A stretch of DNA of 40,000 nucleotides from Symbiodinium natans (lineage: Eukaryota; Sar; Dinophyceae; Suessiales; Symbiodiniaceae). Made by a program: the position numbers and the translations under genes. Shown here piece by piece: positions 8,599 through 17,058 of this stretch. The notes beneath the pieces were generated by a model. It was not told where the DNA came from. It did no database searches and saw nothing but the letters and a program-made list of their open reading frames with translations. Each line of letters begins with the position of its first letter. The stretch's first letter is position 1. Location: the NCBI GenBank assembly GCA_905221605.1, contig CAJNDS010000546.1, forward strand, positions 75,001 through 115,000, given 5' to 3'.

Positions 8599-8743
8599 CT
8601 AGGGTGCCCAGTAGTACCCTGATTCCCTTTTTGGGGGTTTAGGTTCCCTTATAAACCCCTTTAAGCAAAAAGGGTTTAGGGTTTAGGGTTTAGGGTTTAG
8701 GGTTTAGGGTCCCTTTTTCAGCCTAGGTTATTGGGCAGCCTAG
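8599..8743. mobile_element. family C element (C1) with a telomere array in its centre
   Basis: TIRs CTAGGGTGCCCAGTA and TATTGGGCAGCCTAG bound 145 bp, flanked on both sides by ACAC, a likely 4-bp target-site duplication (8595-8598, 8744-8747). Where the intact copy at 38113 reads GCAAAAAGGGCACCC, this copy has (TTTAGGG)n at 8671-8710 and then TCCCTTTTT. Confidence 0.9.
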
Positions 8744-8837
8744 ACACCCTATGCACCCTTTTAGCCCTGAGACCACAGCCCAAGTTTAAACCCTCGGCCG
8801 CTCCCCGCTCGTTGCTTCTTTGTGGGGTTGCTGATGT

Positions 8838-8960
8838 ATTTGCAGGGTTTAGGCGCTTGGGGTTTAGGGGTTTAGGGGCTTAGGGCTTAGGGCTTAGGTG
8901 CTTACAGGGTAATTAATTTAGGGATGAAATTTAGGGTTTGGGGATCTATGAAAGGATAAA
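8838..8960 (+). repeat. degenerate G-strand telomere-like words
   Basis: TTTAGGGGC/CTTAGGG words, irregular and diverged. Confidence 0.75.
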
Positions 8961-9149
8961 GCTCAATGCCGTCCCTTGAGAAATCTTCCAGACATTAAGA
9001 TGGCGCTTAGGGCTTATAAGAGTTTTGTTTAGGATTTTGTCGGACAATGTCACGTAATTACTTTGTCTCACGGATACGATACACTTACGCATCTCAGGGG
9101 TATATAGGTGACCCCAGAACCACCCCAGAACCCCAAACCCTAACCATAA

Positions 9150-9215
9150 ACCATAAACCCTAAACCCTAAACCCTAAACCCTTAGCCCTAAACCTTAAAC
9201 CCTAAACCCTAAACC
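9150..9215 (-). repeat. CCCTAAA array
   Basis: About eight units, preceded by AACCATAAACCATAAACC. Confidence 0.92.
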
Positions 9216-9217
9216 CG

Positions 9218-9328
9218 AACGAGGTCCGGAGCCGCCAGCTGGACACAGATCTGTCGGGACGAATACTCCAAGCTCCCTCGGGTGCCGGGGGGGGGGCGTG
9301 CGACGACCGGCTTGGCAGTTGGTTGTAA
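9218..9328 (+). CDS. coding-like fragment, unrecognised
   Basis: Thirty-six codons then TAA, exactly between two CCCTAAA arrays. About 72% of third positions are G or C (start NEVRSRQLDTDLSGRILQAP). A run of G in the middle encodes Gly. If real, it is the 3' end of a gene; no domain recognised. Confidence 0.27.
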   Translation, partial: NEVRSRQLDTDLSGRILQAPSGAGGGACDDRLGSWL

Positions 9329-9440
9329 ACCCTAAACCCTAAACCCTGAACCCTGAACCCTGAGCCCTGAACCCTGAACCCTGAACCCTGACCCTGAAGC
9401 CCAGAACCCCTGAAACCCTCAAGCCCTGAACCCCTCGACC
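9329..9440 (-). repeat. CCCTAAA/CCCTGAA array
   Basis: Two canonical units are followed by CCCTGAA and CCCTGAG variants that drift into CCTCAAGCCC words. Confidence 0.9.
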
Positions 9441-9659
9441 GCAACCCCCTCAACCCTCACTCAGTGACCCTCAGCCTACACCCTGAATCAGGGGGGAGTT
9501 GGGGGGGAGTTGAGGCACTCTGGCTTCGCCACGAGTGGAAATGTGCGAACCTAAACCCTCAACGGCCAATCCTAAACCTGCGTCGCGCAAGACTTCAGGG
9601 ACGGCGGAGTTTTCTACGGATTTGGGTTTAAGGTTCAGGGTGTTTAGGCTTTACGTCTA

Positions 9660-9750
9660 CGTAGGGTTCAGGGTTTAGGGTTTAAAGTTTAGGGTTTAGG
9701 GTTTAGGGTTTAGGATTTCGGGTTTAAGGTTAAAGGTTTAGGGTTTAGGT
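9660..9750 (+). repeat. TTTAGGG array, degenerate
   Basis: About ten units with TTTAAAG and TTTCGGG variants. Confidence 0.85.
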
Positions 9751-9858
9751 TGTCAAGTTCAGGTACCACTGCCCAGCGCCATCTAGCTCGATATTATTTG
9801 TTGGTGTCCGAACGTAACTCAGGTTTCGGGGTGTAGGCTTATAGGGCGTACCTAGAAC

Positions 9859-9945
9859 GGTTTAGGGTTTAGGGTTTAGGGTTTAGGGTTTGGGGCCCTA
9901 AACCCTCAACCCTAAACTCCAAACCCTAAACCCTAAACCGATACC
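9859..9945. repeat. second head-to-head telomeric junction
   Basis: (TTTAGGG)4 ends TTTGGGG and is followed at once by CCCTAAACCCTCAACCC. The inversion point is at about 9895, with no spacer. Confidence 0.9.
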
Positions 9946-10005
9946 CCAAAAGTACCGCAAGTAGCAGCCTCTTGACTCGTTGGGTGATATGTCGTGACAT
10001 TAGGG

Positions 10006-10143
10006 CTACTTGGAGGTTCGTGGTACTTATAACCCAATTAGAACTGTACTTGTAACCACGCCCTTTAAGTGCCCTAGTATGGTTACAACGGGGTTATAAG
10101 TACAGTTAGAATCGGATTATAAGTACCATAACCCCCAAGTAGG
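10006..10143. mobile_element. family D inverted-repeat element (D1)
   Basis: CTACTTGGAGGTTCGTGGTA at the left end is mirrored by AAGTACCATAACCCCCAAGTAG at the right. The interior GTACTTGTAACC and GGTTATAAGTAC are also inverted. About 138 bp, non-coding. A close copy lies at 38972. Confidence 0.88.
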
Positions 10144-10252
10144 GGTAAAGAACGGGCAAATTCGTACCGCCACTGTGATTCATCCTCTGCGGTGGTCAAC
10201 TAGATCCTTCGATCCTTCGTAACCTTTGTGCATTCCATGGTCTTTTTCATCC

Positions 10253-10348
10253 GAAGGGTCCATGTACTATATACTTGGGCCCCAAAGTCCCTATGTAGGA
10301 GGTACTTCAAGACCCAATGATTCCCTATCTAGGTACATGGACCCTTAA
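10253..10348. mobile_element. family A element (A3)
   Basis: AAGGGTCCATGTACTATATA at the left and TAGGTACATGGACCCTT at the right; 96 bp, intact ends. Confidence 0.88.
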
Positions 10349-10487
10349 GGGTAAGATGTTCAAGTTTCAGTTAGGCGCCTAGGTGCAAGTCAAGTTAAGG
10401 CAAAAGCCAAGCGTCAAGAACCCAAACCCCCAAACTACTCCCTAAACCCTGTGAACCCGGATTTGTGGCTTAGGGTTCCCAAAGCCG

Positions 10488-10520
10488 AAACCCTAAACCC
10501 TAAACCCTAAACCCTAAGCC
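10488..10520 (-). repeat. CCCTAAA array
   Basis: Four to five units. Confidence 0.9.
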
Positions 10521-10537
10521 ATAAGCCACAAACCGCG

Positions 10538-10615
10538 GAGGAACTGAAGACCTGGTCAGATCAGCGTGAGGACAGCTCGAGGCGCCTAGGCTCATTGGTG
10601 TTTTTCAGCTTCAGG
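10538..10615 (+). CDS. short coding-like fragment, unrecognised
   Basis: Twenty-six codons (EELKTWSDQREDSSRRLGSL) between a CCCTAAA array and a degenerate TTTAGGG word; about 73% GC third positions. The frame stays open beyond. No domain recognised. Confidence 0.22.
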
Positions 10616-10633
10616 GTTTCGGGTTTAGTAAAT

Positions 10634-10706
10634 GTAGGGGGTTTCCGAAATTTGGGGTGCCGTATTGGGTTCTTATTATACGGACATCTGGGAACCCCTA
10701 TTTAGG
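10634..10706. mobile_element. family F element, short copy (F3)
   Basis: TAGGGGGTTTCCGAAATTTGGGG at the left and TCTGGGAACCCCTATT at the right, about 73 bp; diverged and internally reduced. Confidence 0.6.
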
Positions 10707-10724
10707 ATTTAAGGCTTACTTGGA

Positions 10725-10830
10725 GGTTGTGGGCACTCACTAAGTTGGTACTAAGTAAAGCTATAGGTACCCGAGAAAGGACCCTACTTAGGTGATCTTA
10801 CTTAGCACTAATAACCTTACTTCCGAGCTA
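10725..10830. mobile_element. family D/E-like fragment
   Basis: CTTACTTGGAGGTTGTGGGC, CACTCACTAAG and CTTACTTAGCACTAATAACC are words of families D and E, with imperfect inverted symmetry. Confidence 0.5.
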
Positions 10831-10929
10831 TTTACGAAGTCTCCGATCCCTGATGTGCGGAGTCTTTCTTGGGTTTAATTAGGGCTTTAGGGTTTCCATG
10901 GTCCCCTAGTATGGGTGCCCCTGATAAGA

Positions 10930-11076
10930 AACCCTAAACCCTAAACCCTAAACCCTAAACCCTAAACCCTAAACCCTAAACCCTAAACCCTAAACCCTAA
11001 ACCCTAAACCCTAAACCCTAAACCCTAAACCCTAAACCTAAACCCTAAACCCAAACCCTAAACCCTAAACCCTAAC
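10930..11076 (-). repeat. CCCTAAA array, about 21 units
   Basis: One of the longest canonical arrays. A few 6-nt (CCTAAA) slips occur near the right end. Confidence 0.95.
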
Positions 11077-11082
11077 CCTGAA

Positions 11083-11170
11083 GGTCCCTTAGTCCCTTAA
11101 GTATGGTCCCTCAAAAAGCTACCCCTTATATACCCCTTGTATGCCCTATACAACTTAAGGCTTTAAAGGA
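11083..11170. mobile_element. family G fragment, inverted orientation (G4)
   Basis: TATGGTCCCT, TACCCCTTATATACCCCTTG and GCCCTATACAA are the reverse complement of G-family interior words (compare 2740-2790 and 36173-36299). Confidence 0.6.
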
Positions 11171-11256
11171 GCTTACCATGTTCAGGGCCAATGAAACGAC
11201 TCTCACAGGTTGTAGGGTCAAGGCTGTGGGCTTAGGCCCCAGACCCAGGAGTTCCC

Positions 11257-11357
11257 GAAGGGTCCCACGTATATCATTATATACTTGAGGCCCAAATTCC
11301 CTATATAGGAGGTGCTGTAAGGCCCAAGTGCTCCCTATTTAGGTACATGCCACCCTT
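11257..11357. mobile_element. family A element, diverged (A4)
   Basis: GAAGGGTCCCACGTATAT at the left and TATTTAGGTACATGCCACCC at the right, with the conserved centre GGAGGTGCTGTAAGGCCCAA. Confidence 0.75.
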
Positions 11358-11415
11358 GTTCAGAATGCCTGTTCCCAAAATGGCCAGGGGGTAAGGTCCC
11401 ATTTGGTAGGGATTC

Positions 11416-11472
11416 TCCAGGGTTTAGGGTTTAGGGTTTAGGGTTTAGGCTTAGGGTTTAGGGTTTAGGGTT
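11416..11472 (+). repeat. TTTAGGG array
   Basis: About eight units. Confidence 0.92.
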
Positions 11473-11520
11473 GTGCCATGTTCCAACCCCGCCAGGGAGC
11501 CCTTTGAATTTCAAACGAGC

Positions 11521-11544
11521 CCCCCCCCCCCCCCCCCCCCCCCC
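11521..11544. repeat. poly-C run of about 24
   Basis: Uninterrupted C. The open minus frame nearby (11511-11711) reads through it as poly-Gly and is not a credible gene. Confidence 0.95.
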
Positions 11545-11559
11545 ATATAAAATCCTCGC

Positions 11560-12361
11560 CCGGAACCCCCGAAATCCCCGTAAGCCTCCTTAAACCCCCT
11601 ATCCGCCTTAAACCCCATTGAACCCCCCCAAAAAAAAAAACACCCGAAAGCCAACGATTGATACATAAACCAGAGAGACACGCGCTTGACGGATGTCAGG
11701 ACTGGGAGCATTCAGCCCCTTCGGGGACTGAAGGCTGGATGTCCTTCCCGGGCTAACTTTCGGGGTTTATAGGGCTTAGGGTTTGGCTGGGTTAACTTCA
11801 GAGCTGTTGTTGAGGCTGAAGTTCGGCTTTGAAGCAGAGCACTTTTGGGGTCGGAATCATCACTAATATCATTCCCTTATGGTCCCTTTATCATTATACT
11901 AGAATGACCCCACAAAGCCCTATTGTAATTATTGAGGCCCCCATAGTTCTTGTTCATCTTCATGTCATGATTTCTGACCTGCTGCGTAGAAACATGTGTT
12001 GCGTTGTCCCTAAACCCTGGTCCCTAAACCCTAAAAACCCTAAAACCCCGCAACCCAAAAACCCGACAACCCTAAAACCCGAAAACCCTACAACCCTAAA
12101 ACCCTCAACCGGTGTTCCTGAGAAGCCTTCACGCCCGTTTCCCCTTAGGCCCTTGGTTGTTCCAGTGACCGTTTTCGATAAGGGTTCTCTTTCGGCCTGT
12201 ATGGGAAGTACGAGTATGCCCATTGTGGTACGAAACCCAAAACCCAAAACCCTAAACCCCAAAAAAAACATAGCGGTTAGTGACCTTCGATTCATCCAAA
12301 CCCCTAAGCCGCAAATCCCGGAGTACTTGCGGCTTCGCTTTTTTTCGGGAGGGTTTGCCTG
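11560..12361. other. unique and degenerate-repeat stretch with the longest open frame of the window
   Basis: The 188-codon + frame at 11829-12395 is the longest in the window. A large part of it (about 12005-12110, 12230-12270) translates degenerate CCCTAAAA-like words into LNPK/TLKP-type peptide, and the minus strand is also open for 134 codons. The unique parts (about 11830-12000 and 12110-12230) are not recognisable. I do not call a gene. Confidence 0.4.
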
Positions 12362-12470
12362 CATATGGGGGTTTGCGAAAATAAGGAACCTCTAATATAG
12401 ACCCCCAAATAGTAGGATTCCTTTATAGCAAGGACCCCAACAAGGTACCCCCTTTTTTTGGAAAAAACCA
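12362..12470. mobile_element. family F element (F4)
   Basis: CATATGGGGGTTTGCGAAAA at the left; interior AGACCCCCAAATAGTAGGATT and CAAGGACCCCAACAAGGTACC are shared with 5533 and 38297; the right end degenerates into a T run and GGAAAAAACCATG. Confidence 0.85.
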
Positions 12471-12870
12471 TGTGCTACGCTACCCCTGAGAATCGGGTTG
12501 ACGAAAGGGGCTGGTGCTGCTGGGGGTCTAGATATCTAGCATTTGGTCACGGAACCTTCAAACATGCAAAGCAGTCATCCCTAGACAGTAGTCAGACTCA
12601 TAAACATGCTGGAGGGGTTTCTTTAAAGCTAATCCTACATATATTTAGTTCTGTTCTGCTTTTTTTGTTCTTTTTTTTTTTGGGGGGGGGGGGAGGGGTG
12701 GTTTAGCGTTTAGGCTTATAGGGTCTTGGTTCAGGGCTTAGGGTTTACCCAACCTCGCCCTATACCCCAGACCACACACCCCCGAAACCCTAAACCACAA
12801 AGCCCAAGAACCCTAAACTCTAAACCCCAAACCCTAAATCCTAAACCCTAAGAGTCAACCACAAAGCAGA
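12471..12870. other. unique sequence, T/G homopolymer, degenerate CCCTAAA words
   Basis: An 82-codon frame from 12458 starts inside element F4 and ends in a T11-G11 tract (about 12670-12691), so I reject it. C-strand words occupy 12780-12850. Confidence 0.6.
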
Positions 12871-12972
12871 GCCCGCTGTCAGTACATGGATGATTCCTAC
12901 GAGACCTTCGTGGATGCCATGCGCTCAGGAGGGCGGATGCATCGGGATTTCCGGGCTTGGTTAAAACCCTAA
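12871..12972 (+). CDS. coding-like fragment, unrecognised
   Basis: Thirty codons of GC-ending coding-like sequence (CQYMDDSYETFVDAMRSGGR) followed by a stop in the next CCCTAAA-like word. Third positions are about 70% G or C. It sits between C-strand words on the left and a G-strand array on the right. It looks like an isolated exon piece; no family recognised. Confidence 0.35.
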   Translation, partial: ARCQYMDDSYETFVDAMRSGGRMHRDFRAWLKP

Positions 12973-12998
12973 TCCCTGCACCCTATAAACTGCCTCAA

Positions 12999-13057
12999 CT
13001 TAGGGTTTAGGGTTTAGGGTTTAGGGTTTAGGGTTTAGGGTTTGTTTAGGGTTTAGG
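12999..13057 (+). repeat. TTTAGGG array
   Basis: About eight units with one slip. Confidence 0.93.
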
Positions 13058-13061
13058 GTAT

Positions 13062-13126
13062 GGCACTTAGGTACTTCTAACCCACTTATTAGCCCCTGCA
13101 GTGCCCTAATATTGGTTGTAATTGGG
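13062..13126. mobile_element. family D half-element
   Basis: GGCACTTAGGTACTTCTAACCC and GCCCCTGCAGTGCCCTAATATTGG correspond to the middle of family D (compare 38995-39060). The right arm is absent and unique sequence follows. Confidence 0.6.
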
Positions 13127-13309
13127 CCTGCCGAACGCAAAGAAGACGCTCAACACCCTCTGCGACTGATGATGGCGATAAGCTTGGCAGACCACATTGC
13201 CCTTGAACTCCGGAACCTGATCAAGTTCACGGGTCGTTGTCGCCAAGTCCTTCATCTGGCTTTGGCGAAATGTGATGTGCGATGCCTTGTGTTGCCGAAG
13301 AACAGCTGA
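13112..13309 (+). CDS. possible exon, unrecognised
   Basis: A 65-codon open frame without ATG at the left edge of the repeat-poor island. The peptide (LRLMMAISLADHIALELRNL) is helix-like. An overlapping minus frame of 77 codons covers the same DNA, so strand is uncertain. Its 3' end runs into a 36-bp tandem duplication at 13307-13370. Confidence 0.22.
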   Translation: MVVIGPAERKEDAQHPLRLMMAISLADHIALELRNLIKFTGRCRQVLHLALAKCDVRCLVLPKNS

Positions 13310-13370
13310 GAACTGCTTTGAGCAAAGGGCGCCGTACACCGCCGAGAACTGCTTCAGGCAAAAGGTGCCG
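13307..13370. repeat. 36-bp tandem duplication
   Basis: GAGAACTGCTTTGAGCAAAGG at 13307 recurs as GAGAACTGCTTCAGGCAAAAGG at 13343, each followed by G(C/T)GCCG. The period is a multiple of three, so it is compatible with coding sequence. Confidence 0.8.
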
Positions 13371-13469
13371 CTCTGGGCAAATTACTCAGAGAGCAAGCCT
13401 ATAACCCACTGTGTGAAGCTCGGCTACTCTCCGGCATTTCATAAGTAAGTTGAGTGTCCTACCCTAAAC

Positions 13470-13688
13470 ATGCTCGAAGGTGCACGTCCGGAAACCCTAT
13501 ATGCCCAATGCGGACATAGAAGGTCAGCCTACGGTAAACGTGAACCACGTGAGAAAAAGATACGGCGACTGATCCCGAACCTGAATGTACGGATGCCAGT
13601 CTGCAGGTTCATGAGCTCCATTTCAGGTCACCGCAAAACAATATCCAGCATCCTAAAGCAGAGTCGTCTCATCAGCACAAATGTATAG
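13470..13688 (+). CDS. small ORF, unrecognised
   Basis: ATG at 13470 directly after a lone CCCTAAA word, 72 codons, TAG. Basic, with KREPREKKIRR and a Met-rich middle. No domain recognised. Part of the only repeat-poor 1.8 kb of the window. Confidence 0.27.
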   Translation: MLEGARPETLYAQCGHRRSAYGKREPREKKIRRLIPNLNVRMPVCRFMSSISGHRKTISSILKQSRLISTNV

Positions 13689-13826
13689 ATCTAATCAAAT
13701 AGCCATGTCAGTTCTCAAGCTCTGCAGCGTGCAGACATGGAACAAAACGACGTTGCTGCGAGGCCCACACCGGGTGTACTTGCCATTTTAAGCTGAGATT
13801 CATGACATGTCACGAATGGCGTCTGC

Positions 13827-14225
13827 ATGTTCGCAACAAGCTCCAGGATCTTCAACAGGAAGCTCCCGCTTGTCTGTGCTGCAGGCAAGACAACTCCGGC
13901 TCAATATGCACAGAGCGTGCAATGTCACGCGCATTGCTCAATAATATTTCATACCAGGAAGCGGCGAAATCATATTGTGGAGCCCGTCGATTGCTGCACC
14001 TTCCGACCACACACACACACACGTGCGTGCAAGTGCTGCTCCTCATCAAGCAGACATAGCGTAAATCAGCAACAAGCAATGAATGTAAAGCCTTCACCAG
14101 GTGCACCGGAACGTCTGCTCATGCCTCTTGTTTGGCAGCTGCCCAATAGTGAGGGAAAATGCCTGTCAGCTCGTCGATCGATGCGCCAATGGCGCTTGGA
14201 CGGCATCCCAGAACATACTGCATGA
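13827..14225 (+). CDS. ORF of 132 codons, unrecognised
   Basis: ATG at 13827. It contains several Cys/His pairs and a His-Thr stretch encoded by a (CA)n microsatellite at about 14010-14025. The 5' part looks like ordinary protein (MFATSSRIFNRKLPLVCAAG). Overlapping frames on both strands weaken the call. It is in the same phase as the open stretch at 14334. The two could be exons of one gene, or chance. Confidence 0.28.
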   Translation: MFATSSRIFNRKLPLVCAAGKTTPAQYAQSVQCHAHCSIIFHTRKRRNHIVEPVDCCTFRPHTHTRACKCCSSSSRHSVNQQQAMNVKPSPGAPERLLMPLVWQLPNSEGKCLSARRSMRQWRLDGIPEHTA

Positions 14226-14333
14226 GCATCTCGCGCCGCTGAGAAAATCGAGTGCTCTTCGGCGCTCTCTTCATCGCAGCATAGAACAGTGCAAGACAAA
14301 TGAGAAACATGCTTCCCACCACAGGCGTTGTAA

Positions 14334-14795
14334 TTAACAAACATATTCACGCCTTGCTTTGAAACTTCCTCTCAAGCCAGACTAGCTGGATCTTGTGCTC
14401 TGCTAGCTCTGCAGGATTCACGGACAGCAACGCAGGCACTTTCACCGACTGAACGCGAGCGCCTAGGCGGAGCTGGCCACGTCTGCCTGGCGCGCCTCAT
14501 AAGGGAGCCTGCGGAGGTCCAACGTTGGAGCAGGGCCCTTATAAGGAATGGCCGCCCCCCAGGTTCCTCAAGGGTGCGTATAGAACACAACGACCTGAAT
14601 GAAGTCGACGCTGCGCAGATACTGGACTCCCTTGGTGGGCAGGCCGTGCACTTCATCGCAACCGACTGCGAAGCCTCGCACCATTCACAACATTCTTTGA
14701 GAAACAATCCGCGACTCTTCGCGAGCTACATCTCAGTCACAATCAGCTGCACCTTGGAAACTGAAGCTTTTCTGTTGAGAACATGGGCCATATGA
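14334..14795 (+). CDS. open stretch of 153 codons without ATG, unrecognised (best gene-sized candidate)
   Basis: Between a TAA at 14331 and a TGA at 14793 the + frame is open for 153 codons in sequence free of telomere repeats. A 111-codon minus frame overlaps. The middle is rich in Arg, Glu and Leu (TERERLGGAGHVCLARLIRE) and continues into VDAAQILDSLGGQAVHFIAT. No ATG is present before 14574, where only a GTG occurs, so it would have to be spliced to an upstream exon. I do not recognise the family. Confidence 0.33.
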   Translation, partial: LTNIFTPCFETSSQARLAGSCALLALQDSRTATQALSPTERERLGGAGHVCLARLIREPAEVQRWSRALIRNGRPPGSSRVRIEHNDLNEVDAAQILDSLGGQAVHFIATDCEASHHSQHSLRNNPRLFASYISVTISCTLETEAFLLRTWAI

Positions 14796-14879
14796 TGTAC
14801 CGAAAGCCGAAAATCCGTACTTGAACGCGTGCTCTTGGATTCGCCTTGAGTTCAACTGCATCAACGTGGACAAACTGAC

Positions 14880-15150
14880 CCTACACCCTAAACCCTTACC
14901 TGCGCCCTGAGCCAGCTCTTAGCAGCCTGAACGGTCAAATTGGAGCCGAGACTGAGTCCTAAACACTAAGCCCGAAGCCCTAGTTAAATTTCACAAGTTT
15001 CAGGGTTAGGGTTTAGGTTTTAGGGTTTAGGGTGTAGGGCTTGGGGCTCAGGGCTTAGGCTTTTAGGGTGTAAGGCTGAGGGCTGAGGGCTGAGGGCTGA
15101 GGGCTGAGGGCTGAGGGCTTCGGGCTTAGGGCTTCAGGCTTAGGGCTTAG
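14880..15150. repeat. degenerate telomere words and a CTGAGGG heptamer block
   Basis: After C-strand words, G-strand words from 15003 lead to six consecutive GGCTGAG units at 15074-15118, another locally homogenised 7-nt variant. Confidence 0.9.
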
Positions 15151-15284
15151 GGTTCCTAAACTCTGGTAAGCCCTATCCCCCTTAGATGAAGGGCAGCGGG
15201 GCCACAACACTAACTCCAAGCCCTGCAGCCTTTTGGGCGCGAGGTTTGGGGTCTCAAGTTCGGCTCAGGGCTTTGTCGGGTTTA

Positions 15285-15446
15285 GGCTTTAGGGTTTAGG
15301 GTTTAGGGTTTCGGGCTTAGGGTTTATTAGGGTTTACAAGGGTTTCTTAGGGTTTATTAGGGTTTACTAGAGTTTATTGGGGTTTAGGGTGTAGAGTCTA
15401 GGGTTCAGGGTTTACGGCTAGGGTTTAGGGTTTAGGGCTTAGGGTG
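15285..15446 (+). repeat. TTTAGGG array with TTATTAGGG / TTACTAGAG insertions
   Basis: Canonical units alternate with longer TTTATTAGGG, TTTACAAGGG and TTTCTTAGGG variants. Confidence 0.88.
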
Positions 15447-15459
15447 CCCAAACCCTAGA

Positions 15460-15720
15460 AATCCCAAAACACTGACTGACCTCCCAACCATTTGGGTTTG
15501 GAGTTTGGTGTTTGGGTTTATGCGGTTCGGGTCGATAGTGTTTGGGGGTTTAGAGGATTCAATTCCTGTCTTCCTGAAATCTGGAAGCAGCAAGCCCAAA
15601 CCCTAAAAGCCCTAGATCTCTAAACCCTTAACCCCTAAACCCTAGCCCTAAACTCTAAACCCTAAACCCTAAGCACTCTCTAACCTATGTATATTTAAAA
15701 GCTAATGGATTCGCGGTTTT
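15460..15720. other. unique spacer
   Basis: Contains GTTTGGGTTT words and degenerate C-strand words up to 15670. I see no gene or element. Confidence 0.6.
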
Positions 15721-15721
15721 C

Positions 15722-16100
15722 CACCAAATTTCCCAGACAAGCACCAAAAAATCGCGGACAAGCACCAAACATTCCCGGACAAGCACCAAAAATTCCCGGC
15801 CAAGCACTAACAATTTCCGGACAAGCACCAACACTTCCCGGACAAGCAAGAATTCACGGCCAACCACCAAACTTTCGCGGACAAGCGCCAGAAATTCCCG
15901 GACAAGCACCAGAAATTCCCGGACACGCACCAGCGGTTCCCGGACAAAGCACCAAACATTTCCGGACAAGCACCAACAATTCCCGGACAAGAGCCAAAAA
16001 TTCCCGGACAAGCACCAAAAACTCCCGGACAAGCACAAAAAACTCCCGGACAAGCACCAACAATTTCCGGACAAGCACCAAAAATTCCCGGACAAGCACC
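15722..16100 (+). repeat. 21-nt minisatellite, about 18 copies
   Basis: Unit ACAAGCACCAAAAATTCCCGG with point variants and a few 1-2 nt indels. The period is 3x7, so all frames not interrupted by indels stay open: the + strand reads GQAPKIP repeats that shift to RTSTKNS after an indel at about 15945, and the minus strand reads CLSGNFW or LVREFLV. Open frames of 147 (+) and 136 (-) codons result. I see nothing that favours translation. Confidence 0.93.
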
Positions 16101-16137
16101 GATGGTCAAGGGTGGGGTGGGGTGGGGCCAGGCATGG

Positions 16138-16345
16138 GCTGGCTTTAGGGTTTAGGGCCTACTCTGGGCTTGGCTTTAGGGTTTAGGGCCTACTCTGGGC
16201 TTGGCTTTAGGGTTTAGGGCCTACTCTGGGCTGGCTTTAGGGTTTAGGGCCTACTCGGGGCTGGCTTCAGGGTTTTAGGGCCTACTCTGGGCTGGCTTTA
16301 GGGTTTAGGGCCTACTCGGTACTGGCTTTAGGGTTTAGGGCCCAC
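16138..16345 (+). repeat. 31-nt satellite containing telomere words, about 7 copies
   Basis: Unit GGCTTTAGGGTTTAGGGCC plus TACTCTGGGCTT. Each copy carries exactly two TAGGG words, so a telomere-derived dimer was captured in a larger unit and amplified. It abuts the 21-nt minisatellite. Confidence 0.93.
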
Positions 16346-16497
16346 CCTGGGCGGCAGCCTACTGAACCCAAAATTTTAAGGTTAAAACATAAAGTAAAAT
16401 ATTTTCATGTTATGGGATCCAATGGGTGGGTGGGTCGATATTCGACACCGGGGTAAGGAGCTCTACTACGTAGTGAAATGCTTGGACTTGAGATGCT

Positions 16498-16600
16498 GAA
16501 CCCTAAACCCTAAACCCTAAACCCTAAATCCTAAACCCTAAACCCTAAATCCTAAACCCTAAACCCGAGCCCTAAACCCCAAACCCTCAACCCTAGCCCT
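16498..16600 (-). repeat. CCCTAAA array
   Basis: About nine canonical units with CCTAAAT variants, decaying into CCCGAGC/CCCTCAA. Confidence 0.92.
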
Positions 16601-16602
16601 GA

Positions 16603-16761
16603 ACCCTACCCCCTGTTCTTTTTGAGGTCATCGCCTCCCGTAGCGGCTTCGTCGAGTTCGATGAGAACCTCTTCATCGGGCGGGTGCTTCAGGACACCGC
16701 CTTCTTTTTGTACATCTGGGCTCTTAGGGTGGCTTCTAACATTATAGGGTTTAGGGTTTAG
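16603..16761 (+). CDS. coding-like fragment, unrecognised (strong codon bias)
   Basis: The frame is open between a CCCTAAA-type array and a TTTAGGG array. From 16624 to 16728, 35 codons read as ordinary protein (FEVIASRSGFVEFDENLFIG, then LQDTAFFLYIWALR), with about 83% of third positions G or C. It stops at a TAG in the repeat. I read it as an isolated exon or captured exon. Family not recognised. Confidence 0.4.
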   Translation, partial: TLPPVLFEVIASRSGFVEFDENLFIGRVLQDTAFFLYIWALRVASNIIGFRV

Positions 16762-16780
16762 GGTTTAGGGTTTAGGGTTT
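16745..16780 (+). repeat. TTTAGGG array
   Basis: Five units. Confidence 0.92.
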
Positions 16781-17000
16781 GTTCTTAAGTGAATGGGTTT
16801 CATGGGGAGGAGGTACCGAGGGAACCTTAGGGAAGCTTAGGGAGCCTTAGGGAGTCGTGGGGAGTACTGAGGGAAACCTCGGGGTTACATACCCACCTTG
16901 AACCCCCCCTCCCTTGAGAACCCTATAATAACATCTGAGTTCCATGCCTGTGTAGTAGTAGTGACCCAAGAAGTATTCATAAAGCCCTCAACCCGAAACC
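16781..17000. other. unique spacer with AGGGA(A/G)CCTTAGGG repeats
   Basis: GAGGGAACCTTAGGGAAGC, TTAGGGAGCCTTAGGGAGTC (about 16828-16880) is a short irregular tandem. No gene seen. Confidence 0.6.
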
Positions 17001-17058
17001 CTAAAGCCTAACCCTAAACCCTAAACCCTAAACCCTAAACCCTAAACCCTAAACCCTT
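17001..17058 (-). repeat. CCCTAAA array
   Basis: About seven to eight units. Confidence 0.92.

Noticed and set aside
9202-9453. 83-codon minus frame
   Set aside because: Its N-terminal half is a translation of CCCTGAA/CCCTAAA repeats (GFRVQGSGFRV). The + strand stretch at 9218-9328 has the better codon pattern.
11829-12395. Longest open frame (188 codons, +)
   Set aside because: Much of it translates degenerate CCCTAAAA words, the opposite strand is open for 134 codons over the same DNA, and it runs into element F4. No recognisable protein.
15685-16148. Open frames of 147 (+) and 136, 100 and 81 (-) codons
   Set aside because: All are translations of the 21-nt minisatellite, whose period keeps frames open on both strands.
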